Positions 31,145 to 38,990 of a stretch of DNA of 39,609 bases are shown piece by piece. The notes below the pieces were generated by a model that saw only the letters and a list, made by a program, of their open reading frames with translations, was not told the DNA's origin and searched no databases. Origin of the DNA: Anaerolineae bacterium (GTDB lineage Bacteria; Chloroflexota; Anaerolineae; Epilineales; Epilineaceae); NCBI GenBank assembly GCA_029262755.1, contig JAJCYU010000120.1:1-39609 (forward strand), in the 5' to 3' direction. A program made the position numbers and the translations under genes. Within the stretch, counting starts at the first letter, position 1; every line of letters starts with the position of its first letter.

Positions 31145-31346
31145 GGTATCGCGTCCTAACGGGCGCGTCGAGCAGCCAGAGAACACGCAGCGGGGGTCCT
31201 GGGTTGCACTACCGGGAGCCCCCTTTTTGCATGGGCTCGTAGGCAAATCGAAACCAGGGAGGGCGACTTGCGCTCTCCCAATGTAGAAGGCGACTCGCGT
31301 CTTCTCAGTATCGTGCACGTGCACGCAACACAGGAGTGGCAACACC
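31145..31346 (+). promoter_or_regulatory. Structured 5' leader of the cold-shock gene
   Basis: The leader of about 200 nt contains, in order, a terminator-like hairpin, two similar adjacent hairpins and a palindrome, then AGGAG about ten bases before the ATG. Hairpin A is GGGAGGGCG-loop ACTTG-CGCTCTCCC (31257-31279). Hairpin B is GAAGGCG-loop ACTCG-CGTCTTC (31286-31304). The 12-base palindrome GTGCACGTGCAC is at 31313-31324. Long structured leaders control csp mRNA in other bacteria; temperature control here is inference. Confidence 0.6.
31192..31228 (+). terminator. Intrinsic-terminator-like hairpin inside the cold-shock leader
   Basis: GGGGGTCCTGG (31192-31202) pairs with CCGGGAGCCCCC (31212-31223) with one bulged base and a nine-base loop, and five T residues follow at once (31224-31228). 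It lies between the promoter and the gene. It could be an attenuator, or the end of a separate small RNA of about 85 nt. Confidence 0.65.
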
Positions 31347-31556
31347 ATGGCGACCGGTATTGTGAAGTGGTTCAACGACACCAAGGGCTTCGGCTTTATT
31401 ACGCCCGACGGCGGCGGAGAAGACTGCTTCGTCCACCATACCGCCATCCAGGGCACCGGCTTCAAGACGTTGGCCGAGGGTGAGAAGGTTGAGTTTGAGA
31501 TCACGCAGGGCAAGAAGGGCCCCGCGGCCGAGAACGTCGTTCGGATGGGCATGTAA
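31347..31556 (+). CDS. csp: Cold-shock protein (CspA family)
   Basis: This 69-residue single cold-shock domain starts [20 protein letters not shown]. It contains both RNA-binding motifs, RNP1 (KGFGFI) and RNP2 (CFVHHTAI), and ends with the usual [17 protein letters not shown] strand. Such proteins bind single-stranded RNA and DNA and melt secondary structure; many are induced by cold. The length and pattern are fully typical. AGGAG lies about ten bases before the ATG, which itself sits in a long structured leader. A very stable hairpin ends the transcript, so the gene is probably monocistronic. Confidence 0.95.
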   Translation: MATGIVKWFNDTKGFGFITPDGGGEDCFVHHTAIQGTGFKTLAEGEKVEFEITQGKKGPAAENVVRMGM

Positions 31557-31620
31557 TTGCTCGTTCGGCACGTGCGGGAAGCGCCTTGCGCGCCGGCTGA
31601 CACGTCGCTAACGACTTAAC

Positions 31621-31654
31621 ATCGGGGGCCGCGCCGCAAGGCGCGGCCCCCGAT
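31621..31654 (+). terminator. Strong terminator hairpin of the cold-shock gene
   Basis: A perfect 15-bp stem (31621-31635 with 31640-31654, left arm ATCGGGGGCCGCGCC) is closed by a GCAA tetraloop of the stable GNRA class. It lies 65 bp past the csp stop. The 3' side reads TCGTTAAG, so the U tract is weak. Confidence 0.8.
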
Positions 31655-31788
31655 TCGTTAAGGGCTCCATGACGACCGGTGTCGTGAGCGAATTCAAGAT
31701 TGGGTGCAATCAATTCGTGCCAGGATGCGTGTACAGGGATGGCGGCCTCGAAGCCGCGACCACGTCCAAGCTCCCCAGGAGAACACCC

Positions 31789-32208
31789 ATGACCGCGATC
31801 ACGCGCCAACTCGATGAACGACTGACAAGCATCGCCGCCCTACCAGGGATCGGGCTATTCGTAACCCGTGTTGCTACGGCGTTGATCTTCCTCTATCACG
31901 GATGGCCGAAGGCCACGGATTGGGCGATGGCCACAGACAAATTTATCGGCTTCGGTTTGCCCGGCTTTCTCGGCCCACTCGTGGGCATCCTCGAGGTCGT
32001 GTTTGGGTTGACCTTGCTCGTCGGCTTCATGACCCGCGTCAGCAGCATCGTGCTTGGCGTCATCATCATCGTGGCGCTTCTGGCGGTGCAGCTTCCCGGT
32101 GGTTCGGTCAGCGCGGGCCTTGAACGCGACGCCATGATTCTGGCCGCCACAATCGTATTGGCCGCCTACGGTCCGGGACGCTGGGCCGCAGACCGAACAG
32201 AAGGCTGA
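31789..32208 (+). CDS. DoxX family membrane protein
   Basis: This 139-residue protein has four predicted helices. The DoxX signature is seen in RVATALIFLYHGWPKATDW, then GFLGPLVGILEVVFGLTLLV. DoxX-like proteins occur with redox and thiosulfate-oxidation functions and in oxidative-stress membrane complexes, but many have no assigned role. The ATG at 31789 has CCAGGAGAA upstream; the longer frame from 31669 is rejected. It ends five bases before the ECF sigma gene, suggesting one operon with the sigma/anti-sigma pair and possibly control by that sigma factor. Confidence 0.85.
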   Translation: MTAITRQLDERLTSIAALPGIGLFVTRVATALIFLYHGWPKATDWAMATDKFIGFGLPGFLGPLVGILEVVFGLTLLVGFMTRVSSIVLGVIIIVALLAVQLPGGSVSAGLERDAMILAATIVLAAYGPGRWAADRTEG

Positions 32209-32213
32209 GCAAC

Positions 32214-32795
32214 GTGTCTTCCTCCGCGACGCGGCCCCTTCGATTTCCGGGGTCGCGTCGCGCTTCGGATTCGGGGGCGCAGCCTGGTCCGGATTCGCGA
32301 GCGGAGCTCGACCAAATCGAGGAGCTGCTGCAGCGAGGCTATCGTTATGCGATGGCGTTGACGCACGATGCTGATCGCGCCGCGGATCTGGTGCAGGACG
32401 CGGCCGAAGGGGTGAGCCGACGCGGCGGGCCCTGGTCGCTGCCCTATGTGTTGCGAGCCATTCGCAATCGGCACATCGACCTTCATCGGCGTAAGGGGCT
32501 GTCGCTTGTCGCCCTTGACGTCCGTCATCCTCAGCCGTCGCAGGAACCCGATCTGCCGACCGGCGCCGCCGACCCGCGATTGGAACGCGCATTGGCCGCG
32601 TTGGATACGGACGATCGGGAGCTGCTGTACCTTTCGGCGGTCGAGGGCTGGACCGCGGCCGAGATTGCGGATCTAACCCGTCGCCCTCGCGGCACCGTGT
32701 TGAGCCGCATGGCGCGAGCGAAGGCGCGTATGCGGGCGTCCCTGGAGAAGGAAGGGCAGCCGAACGGTCGGTCGGCGAAGGAGGAAGGCACGTGA
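32214..32795 (+). CDS. ECF-type RNA polymerase sigma factor
   Basis: The protein has 193 residues. Region 2 (about 40-95) contains GYRYAMALTHDADRAADLVQ and then YVLRAIRNRHIDLHRRKGL. Region 4 (about 127-180) contains RELLYLSAVEGWTAAEIADL, then RRPRGTVLSRMARAKARM, which is the DNA-reading helix-turn-helix. Regions 1 and 3 are absent, as in ECF sigmas. The start is GTG. Its stop overlaps the start of the next gene by four bases (GTGA). ECF sigmas are held inactive by a membrane anti-sigma encoded beside them, as here. The target promoters cannot be predicted. Confidence 0.9.
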   Translation: MSSSATRPLRFPGSRRASDSGAQPGPDSRAELDQIEELLQRGYRYAMALTHDADRAADLVQDAAEGVSRRGGPWSLPYVLRAIRNRHIDLHRRKGLSLVALDVRHPQPSQEPDLPTGAADPRLERALAALDTDDRELLYLSAVEGWTAAEIADLTRRPRGTVLSRMARAKARMRASLEKEGQPNGRSAKEEGT

Positions 32796-33547
32796 GCGAC
32801 GACCAAGCGCGAAACGATCCGCTCGAGCGGATGCGAGCGCATTATGCGACCCAGCGGATGTCGCCGGACCGACTTGCGGCGATCGTGAAGGGGATCGAAC
32901 GTCAGCGTGTCTTGCCGGAGGATGCCGAGCGCAAATGGCAGGACGGCGCACGAACCGACCAAGATGCCGCGCGCAGGACTCCGGGTGTGCATGGCACTTG
33001 GGAGTACAGTGCTGGACGGTTCGCGCCCTCGGAGCGCCCAGGCCATGCGGCGACGGCCCGGCGCGCGATCCGGGCGCTGCGGCCCTACACCAGCCTCGCC
33101 GCGGCCCTCGTGCTGGCGGTCGCCTTGGGGACGTTCGCGCGGCGCCAACAGCTGCGGGCCGCTCAGATCACCGGGGTAGCGAGTGAGATCGCGCTGAACC
33201 ACCACAAGGCGCTTGAGTTGGACGTTGAGGTGGATGGCTTTGAGGAACTCGCCGGCGCGATGCCGCTGCTCGATTTCTCGCCGATGGCGCCCGGTGCGAT
33301 CGCGACGGAGGGCTATCGACTGCTCGGTGCACGGTATTGCTCAATCGGAGGATCGATCGCGGCGCAGATTCGGCTCGTGGATTCCGGCGGTGTGCGCGCG
33401 ACGCTGTACGAGCTGCGCGAATCGGGCCATGCCGGGTTGGTCGACCACGCGGACACGGAAGTGGACGGGCTGCGGGTCCGGCTCTGGCGGGAGGGTGGCC
33501 TTCTCATGGGCCTCGCTCGGCCGATCGGCGACGTCGCGACACCGTGA
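32792..33547 (+). CDS. Membrane anti-sigma factor (putative)
   Basis: The protein has 251 residues. A cytoplasmic N-terminal part (1-98) is followed by one membrane helix (about 99-116, SLAAALVLAVALGTFA) and an extracytoplasmic domain (about 120-251) with GYRLLGARYCSIGGSIAAQI and LYELRESG. That outer domain is typical of anti-sigma factors encoded after ECF sigmas. The cytoplasmic part has no HxxxCxxC zinc motif, so it is not a ZAS-type member. The GTG start overlaps the sigma stop, with GGAGG upstream. It should hold the sigma factor at the membrane until a signal is received. The function follows mainly from its place and topology. Confidence 0.75.
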   Translation: MSDDQARNDPLERMRAHYATQRMSPDRLAAIVKGIERQRVLPEDAERKWQDGARTDQDAARRTPGVHGTWEYSAGRFAPSERPGHAATARRAIRALRPYTSLAAALVLAVALGTFARRQQLRAAQITGVASEIALNHHKALELDVEVDGFEELAGAMPLLDFSPMAPGAIATEGYRLLGARYCSIGGSIAAQIRLVDSGGVRATLYELRESGHAGLVDHADTEVDGLRVRLWREGGLLMGLARPIGDVATP

Positions 33548-33591
33548 TCCTGTACTGCGATTGCCAGGGACGGCCGCTTCCCTCACACTAG
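33544..33591 (+). CDS. Possible 15-residue micropeptide coupled to the anti-sigma gene
   Basis: A GTG overlapping the anti-sigma stop (GTGA) opens a frame of 15 residues, VILYCDCQGRPLPSH in sequence with Met for the first residue, ending at TAG. It has a Cys-x-Cys pair. The same kind of overlap links the sigma and anti-sigma genes, which is the only argument for it. It may well be untranslated. Confidence 0.2.
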   Translation: MILYCDCQGRPLPSH

Positions 33592-33633
33592 GCGGATGCC
33601 TGCCCCGAATCTACTGCGCCGGACGCGCGTCAC

Positions 33634-36030
33634 ATGAGCCGTCGCGCGAAGCGTAGCCCAAGGCCTCGAGCCGCTCGTAGCGCCATCCTCATCGCTGCGC
33701 CCGATCACGTGACGATGGCGTGGGTGCTGCGGGCCGCACTGTGGGTGACCGCGATGGCGACCGTTGCGCAGGTGGTCTTGGCCGTATGGTCGTCGGAGCC
33801 GGAGGCGCGGCCGCGTGCGGCGATGCTCAACGCCTTGCCGTTGAGCGCCGTGGTTGTGGCGGGGCTCATCCTTCGTGCGAACCGACCGCGTCTCGGGGCT
33901 CAGTCCTTCGTGCTGCTCCTCTGGCTCGATATGGCGATCCACAGCGCGTTGGAAGGCGGCACGAACTCGCCGACCTTCGGTTCGTTCGCGCTCGTTGTGA
34001 TTGCCGCGGGGCTGATGCTCGGAGTGCGTGTTGCATTGATCTATGGCGCCCTGACCATCGCGACGGGTGGCGCGATCCTCGCCTTCGAGCTCGCGGAGAT
34101 GCTGCCGGCCTTCGAGCCCGTGCCAGGGCACCGGCTTGCGGCGCACATCGCCAGGGTTGTCGCCGGAGCTGGAATCCTATGGGTGGCGATGGGCGCGGTT
34201 GTGCAGGCCGTCGGGGAGGCAAGGGAGAGCCAGCGCTCCGAACGGCGCCTGCGGCGACGCTTGGCCGCCCTGCATGCGGTCAGCGTGCAGCTTGCTCGTA
34301 GACGGAGTGTCGATTCCCTGTGCCGCTCCGCCGTCGAGGCGGCCCACAGCACCCTTCATCTCGGACGCGCCGGATTGTGGCTGGTCGACGGCGAAGGGCG
34401 GGCACGAGGTACGTGGGGCATCGATGAGAACGGGCAACTTCGGGCCGAACACGCCCGACGCTTGCGGATCTCCCCGGACTCGGTGATGGGCAAGGTGATC
34501 GCGGGGGAGACGGATCTCGTGATGCGCGAGCAGGCAACCCTTGTCGACGATCGCGGGCGCCCGGTCGGCACGGGCTGGCACGCGGTGATCGGCCTCGGGG
34601 ACGAGAGCGGCGTCCTCGGGTGCCTGTGCATCGACGGGTTGCTGGCGACGAGCGAAGTGCCCCCGCCCTACACGGCGACGATCCTGCGTGACTACGCGGG
34701 GCACCTCGGCCAACTGCTGCGCCGCCTGCGTGCCGAGCGCACGTTGCGTCGGCGCGAACAGGTGCTCGGGGCCGTCGGTGACGCGGCGCGTGCGTTTCTC
34801 GACGCGGCGAGCTGGAGCGACGTCATCGACGATGTCTTGCGGCGCATCGGGGAGGCTGCGGGCGTTGGAAGGGTGTATCTCGTGGAGATCCCTACCCAAG
34901 ATAAAGCCGGGCGGGTGCCCCTGTGGCGAGCAGAGTGGAGCGCGCCCGGAGTCACGCCGTTGCCAGGTCTGCCGGGTGCGGGCGAGTTTCCCGCGTTCGG
35001 GCTACCGCGCTGGACCGACGCCCTCCAGCGTGGCGAGCCCCAACAGGTGGCCGTCGATTCTCTTCCGCCGGCGGAGCGGGCGCTCTTGGCCCCCTTGGGG
35101 ACCCAGTCCTTGGCGGTCGTGCCGGTGCCCGTGGCCGGGGCGGTCTGGGGTTGCCTCGCATTTGACGACATCGAGTTCGAACGCCGGTGGCTGCCGGCGG
35201 AGCTCGATGCGCTTCGCGCCGCCGCCGGCCTGATCGGCGCGGCCGTGGAGCGGACGCGCACCGAGGCGGCCCTGCGCGAGGCGCAGCGGCTGGAGAGCGT
35301 AGGGATGCTGGCCGGCGGCGTCGCGCACGACTTCAACAACCTCCTAACCGGCGTGCTTGGCCAGGCGACCATCGCGCTGGCTGTCATGCCGGAGGACGAG
35401 AAGGCGCGCATCCACGTCCAGAAGTCGGTGCGCGCGGCCGAGCAGGCTGCCGTGCTCGTTCGCCAACTCTTGGCCTACGCGGGCCGCGGCGAACGGGCCC
35501 TCACCGCCATCGATCTCGACGAGGTCGTGCGGGAGACGGCCTTGTTGCTCGATACGGCGTTGCCGAGCGACGTGCTCAACCTACATCTCGCAGGCGACCT
35601 TCCCGCGCTCTATGGCGATCGGACGCAGCTCCAGCAAGTGATCATGAACTTGGTGCTCAACGCGGGGGAAGCGCTCAAGGACCGCAAGGGGACGATCACG
35701 GTCCGGACGAAGCCGTGCCGCCTGCCGAACCCGGCCTTTGCGGACGGGTGGGCGGGCGGGACCGAGCCGCCCGAGGGCGAGATGCTCTGCCTTGCGGTGC
35801 GTGACACGGGCGTGGGTATCGATGACGAGGCCCTGGAGCGCATCTTCGACCCGTTCTTCAGCACGAAGATGCATGGCCACGGGCTCGGTCTCTCGGCCGT
35901 ATTGGGCATCGTGCGTTCCCACGGCGGTGCGATTCAGGTCGAAACGACCGACGCGGGCACGGGCTTTCATGTCTTCCTTCCGGTCCCGACCGCAACGCCT
36001 GCAGAGGCAGGGGTCGTCGGCTGGGCTTGA
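33634..36030 (+). CDS. Membrane sensor histidine kinase with two GAF-like domains
   Basis: The protein has 798 residues. Six predicted helices (about 28-193) precede two GAF-like domains (about 215-370 and 375-540) and a HisKA domain with H565 in GGVAHDFNNLL. An ATPase domain (about 635-780) has the N box IMNLVLNAGEAL, the G1 box DTGVGID, the F box IFDPFFSTK and the G2 box GHGLGLS. It is therefore a complete class I kinase that would phosphorylate itself on H565. It has no receiver domain, and no response regulator gene lies nearby, so it is an orphan. The helical part resembles membrane-integrated sensory domains but I do not recognise the family. The ATG at 33634 follows the anti-sigma gene by about 90 bp. 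Confidence 0.9.
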   Translation: MSRRAKRSPRPRAARSAILIAAPDHVTMAWVLRAALWVTAMATVAQVVLAVWSSEPEARPRAAMLNALPLSAVVVAGLILRANRPRLGAQSFVLLLWLDMAIHSALEGGTNSPTFGSFALVVIAAGLMLGVRVALIYGALTIATGGAILAFELAEMLPAFEPVPGHRLAAHIARVVAGAGILWVAMGAVVQAVGEARESQRSERRLRRRLAALHAVSVQLARRRSVDSLCRSAVEAAHSTLHLGRAGLWLVDGEGRARGTWGIDENGQLRAEHARRLRISPDSVMGKVIAGETDLVMREQATLVDDRGRPVGTGWHAVIGLGDESGVLGCLCIDGLLATSEVPPPYTATILRDYAGHLGQLLRRLRAERTLRRREQVLGAVGDAARAFLDAASWSDVIDDVLRRIGEAAGVGRVYLVEIPTQDKAGRVPLWRAEWSAPGVTPLPGLPGAGEFPAFGLPRWTDALQRGEPQQVAVDSLPPAERALLAPLGTQSLAVVPVPVAGAVWGCLAFDDIEFERRWLPAELDALRAAAGLIGAAVERTRTEAALREAQRLESVGMLAGGVAHDFNNLLTGVLGQATIALAVMPEDEKARIHVQKSVRAAEQAAVLVRQLLAYAGRGERALTAIDLDEVVRETALLLDTALPSDVLNLHLAGDLPALYGDRTQLQQVIMNLVLNAGEALKDRKGTITVRTKPCRLPNPAFADGWAGGTEPPEGEMLCLAVRDTGVGIDDEALERIFDPFFSTKMHGHGLGLSAVLGIVRSHGGAIQVETTDAGTGFHVFLPVPTATPAEAGVVGWA

Positions 36031-36115
36031 GCGGCGGCGGCGCAGCGCGGTCATGCTAGACTCACGATCCGCCGCGCACATCCGTATCGCTGAAGCTTCC
36101 TAGGAGCCCTAGAAC

Positions 36116-36577
36116 ATGTCCCAGCCAGCCCGTCCCGCCACCGATGCGCCCTACCTGGAGAGCGCGACCCGAATCAGCTTCATGGGTGGGCTCAACTACA
36201 AGGTCGTCAACAACAAGTGGGACCGGTTCCGGGAGCGCTTTCACGACTTCGATGTGGCCCGGGTTGCCGGGTTTTCGCCTGCGGACTTGGAGTCCATGGG
36301 CGAGGACGCCGGCCTGATCCGCAACGCGCGCAAGCTCGCCGCCACCGTCGACAACGCGGAAACGATGATGGCGCTGGCGGAAGAGCATGGATCCTTCGAT
36401 GCGTACGTGGAGGCCCTTCATTCCGAGCGCGGTATGGAAGGCGCCGCGAAGGAACTCGCACGGCAGTTCAAGTTCATATCCGTGAACGGTGCGCGCTTCT
36501 GGATGTGGTCGATGGGCTTCGATATCGGCGACCACGGTGCGGACAGCCGAGCGAAGTACGCGCTTCCGCCCCGCTAG
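36116..36577 (+). CDS. DNA-3-methyladenine glycosylase I (Tag)-like protein, divergent
   Basis: This 153-residue protein shows the helical pattern of the Tag fold: FMGGLNYKVVNNKWDRFRER, then FDVARVAGFSPADLESM, then GLIRNARKLAATVDNA and GSFDAYVEAL. Tag removes 3-methyladenine from DNA. It is divergent. The Tag catalytic Glu (L-E-x-x-Q-A-G-L-S-W) aligns with Ile20 here. The N-terminal Cys and the C-terminal His/Cys that bind zinc in E. coli Tag are not seen. It may act on another base, bind DNA only, or be inactive. It starts 85 bp after the kinase gene; TAGGAG lies upstream of the ATG. Confidence 0.65.
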   Translation: MSQPARPATDAPYLESATRISFMGGLNYKVVNNKWDRFRERFHDFDVARVAGFSPADLESMGEDAGLIRNARKLAATVDNAETMMALAEEHGSFDAYVEALHSERGMEGAAKELARQFKFISVNGARFWMWSMGFDIGDHGADSRAKYALPPR

Positions 36578-36646
36578 CCGCCGTCCGGAGGGTGACTTGA
36601 GAAGCGCCGCGTCGAACCGCGATTCGCCGAGGGTGCAGACGAGCCC

Positions 36647-37450
36647 CTACGAGGCGGCGGTTGCTACGGTACGCATTCGCTCCGCCGCGGTGGCATGCAC
36701 GTCGGTCAGCACATCGGCGACGTACGAGACGGGGTCCGCCTGGGCACGGATGCGCGACCAACGCAGCACGCCACCCGGCGTGCTCCACGACGTGGTCCAC
36801 TGGATGTCTTCCGGTAGATGTGCGGCGAGGCCGTCCACGGCGGGCGAGGCATATACGTAGACGTAGGCTTCGCCGATGTCCGGCGTGCCGGGCGAGAAGC
36901 CGATGTTTAGATGCGGGTCCTTCGCTTCGTCCTCGCCCCGAGCGAACCACAGCGTGGACAGATCGAAGCCGTGGGGCCACAGCGCTATCGGCGTCTGGTA
37001 GCCGCGGATCCCGGCCTTGTAGCGCGCGATGGCTTCAAACAGCCGCCACTGTGCTTCCGCGTACGCTTCACCCGCCGAACGTTGGAGGGCGAAGGGCTCA
37101 TCGCGCGTGACCTTGGCTCGATCCGGATCCAGGCCGGCGTGGCCCAGGTCGCGCAGGCGGTCGAAGACGTCCTCGAACAGGGCTCGTTGGTTGGTGCCCT
37201 CGAGCGGAATCGCGAACTGCTCGACGCCGTCGGCGCGCCACGTCACGGCGGCACGCGCGTAGTCCAGGTGCATGGATCCCCCTAGGGAAAGCTCGCCCGT
37301 GCTCGCGCCACGTCGCTGCGGGATGGTGGCCAGATGCAACCAATTGGGTTGCTCTTGCACACCGAGTTTCCGCGCGGCACGCAGCACCTGCATGGCCTGG
37401 TGCAGCGCATCGCGGGTAGCGGTCCACTCCGTGAGGCGTGGCAAAGACAT
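36647..37450 (-). CDS. DUF5996 family protein
   Basis: The protein has 267 residues. It opens MSLPRLTEWTATRDALHQAM, then QVLRAARKLGVQEQPNWLHL. This matches the family start (LP-x-L...W-x2-T-x3-LH...QV-x-GK...N-W). A later segment, ALWPHGFDLSTLWFARGED, fits the family's conserved H-x-FD region, and AYVYVYASPAVDG the closing Y-x-Y-x-YP region. The function of DUF5996 is unknown. The ATG has CAGGAG six bases upstream and follows the cytochrome fusion gene by 21 bp on the same strand, so the two are probably co-transcribed. Confidence 0.7.
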   Translation of the reverse strand: MSLPRLTEWTATRDALHQAMQVLRAARKLGVQEQPNWLHLATIPQRRGASTGELSLGGSMHLDYARAAVTWRADGVEQFAIPLEGTNQRALFEDVFDRLRDLGHAGLDPDRAKVTRDEPFALQRSAGEAYAEAQWRLFEAIARYKAGIRGYQTPIALWPHGFDLSTLWFARGEDEAKDPHLNIGFSPGTPDIGEAYVYVYASPAVDGLAAHLPEDIQWTTSWSTPGGVLRWSRIRAQADPVSYVADVLTDVHATAAERMRTVATAAS

Positions 37451-37471
37451 TCGGGGCTCCTGGGAGGGGGC

Positions 37472-38980
37472 TCAGGCGTCGTCCGTATCGTCGGTGGCGG
37501 GCGTCAGGGCGGGAGAAGGCAACGAGCGTAGATAGTTCAGGACGTCGCCGCGCTGGGACAGGTCGAGCCGGTAGGCGAAAGCGGGGTGTCCAGGGCGACC
37601 GTTCGTGAGCAGCTCCAACATCGCTCGATCCTCCCCTAGCGTCATCGAGCCGGCCGAATCGTGACAGACCGCGCACTCCGCGTTCCACAAACGCGCCCCA
37701 CGTAGCTGGGAGGCCACGCTCGGCGCCGTCGGATTGCCCCACAGTGGCAGGCTAACGGCGTCGAGATGTCGAATCCCGCCCCACCATAGATAGCCCAGCG
37801 CTACGGCCGTGATCGCGCCTCCGGCGGCGCGGGCCGTCCAGCCACCGTCCGGCCATGCTGCACTTGCGGCGCGTGGTTGCGTGCTGGTGGCCCCATGCCC
37901 GCCGTCGATCGCGCTTGCCTTGCCCGGGCCGAGCGCGCCCCACGTGAGCACCGCGACGCCCAGGGCCAGCCCCGGCATGGCCAGAGCCGCGTGCGATGGT
38001 GGCGTGAGCGCGGCAAGGGGCAAGGGCAGCGCCGTCAAGAAGGCCGCGAAGCCGGCGAGAGCCAGGCGGCGTCGCGAGGCGATGTTGCGGGATCCCGGTG
38101 CGACGAGGGCTGCGCCCAACATGCCTGCGCCCAGCACGAGAACGACGATCCGCGCGGCGAGCACCGCCGGCACGGAGAGCCACGCCAGGCTCGCGGCGCC
38201 CAGAGCGGCTAGGAAGACAGGCGGCAACGCTCGCTGCGGCTGCGCGACGCGGTCCACGGGTAGCACGCGGGCGACGATCGCGGCGGCGGCGCATGCGAGC
38301 GCGACGGCGGCCAAGCCGGTGAACGCGTCGCGGCCGACCAACACCGGCCGCCAATCCGCGACGCGCGAGAGGGCGAATAGCGCAGCGGCCACGGCGCCCG
38401 CCACGGTGCCGGGCAGCGCGTAGGCCGGCAGGACCATGAGTCCGGAGACAACCGTGCCCGACATCGTCGCCAGCGTGAGGGCGCCGATGAGCGTGGCGAC
38501 GACGAGGAGGGCGGCCGCGAGCCAGCCGACGGACACGGCGCGAGACACGCGAGAGGCGCCGGCGATCGGCGACTCCTCGACCGCGATCGTGAAGCCGGCG
38601 ACCGGATAGAGTGAGCAGTCGAAGGCATAGTCGCCTTGAGCCGCGAACTGCCGGCGCCAACTCTGGCCGGGATCGAGCACGAAGGGTCCGAAGATGTGAC
38701 GGCTCGTGTCCTGGTTGTCGACCACGAGCTCGATCCCCACCGAGGTCGTGATCCACTGGGGCAGCACATCGTCCAAGGGCAGCCCTGCCTCGGCGCGCTC
38801 GGCCGTGCCCGGTGGGATGACGTAGCGCTTTTCTGCCTCGCTGCGTTGAGCCGGCTCGATACGGGCCACGATCACCAGGCATACAGCGACGAGCACGATG
38901 GGTGTGAGCGCGGAGACCCAGCGCGCGGTGCGACTGTCCGCGCGACGTGCTTCACCGTCCTGGATTGGTTCCGCGCGCAT
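37472..38980 (-). CDS. Cupredoxin-like / polytopic membrane / cytochrome c fusion
   Basis: The protein has 502 residues. The N-terminal anchor helix (about 22-40) is followed by a small cupredoxin-like beta domain (about 75-135; VVDNQDTSRHIFGPFVL and GDYAFDCSLYP). It keeps one His (H95) and the Cys (C122) but lacks the second His and Met of the copper site. About ten helices (150-400) come next. The C-terminal cytochrome c domain has C436-A-V-C-H440. Where mono-haem cytochromes c have a Met in G-M-P-A-F, this one has His (H465 in GHPAFAY). It probably moves electrons at the outer face of the membrane. I do not know this architecture from a named family. The ATG at 38980 is chosen over a TTG two codons earlier, and there is almost no Shine-Dalgarno. 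Confidence 0.8.
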   Translation of the reverse strand: MRAEPIQDGEARRADSRTARWVSALTPIVLVAVCLVIVARIEPAQRSEAEKRYVIPPGTAERAEAGLPLDDVLPQWITTSVGIELVVDNQDTSRHIFGPFVLDPGQSWRRQFAAQGDYAFDCSLYPVAGFTIAVEESPIAGASRVSRAVSVGWLAAALLVVATLIGALTLATMSGTVVSGLMVLPAYALPGTVAGAVAAALFALSRVADWRPVLVGRDAFTGLAAVALACAAAAIVARVLPVDRVAQPQRALPPVFLAALGAASLAWLSVPAVLAARIVVLVLGAGMLGAALVAPGSRNIASRRRLALAGFAAFLTALPLPLAALTPPSHAALAMPGLALGVAVLTWGALGPGKASAIDGGHGATSTQPRAASAAWPDGGWTARAAGGAITAVALGYLWWGGIRHLDAVSLPLWGNPTAPSVASQLRGARLWNAECAVCHDSAGSMTLGEDRAMLELLTNGRPGHPAFAYRLDLSQRGDVLNYLRSLPSPALTPATDDTDDA

Positions 38981-38990
38981 CGTCAAACTC

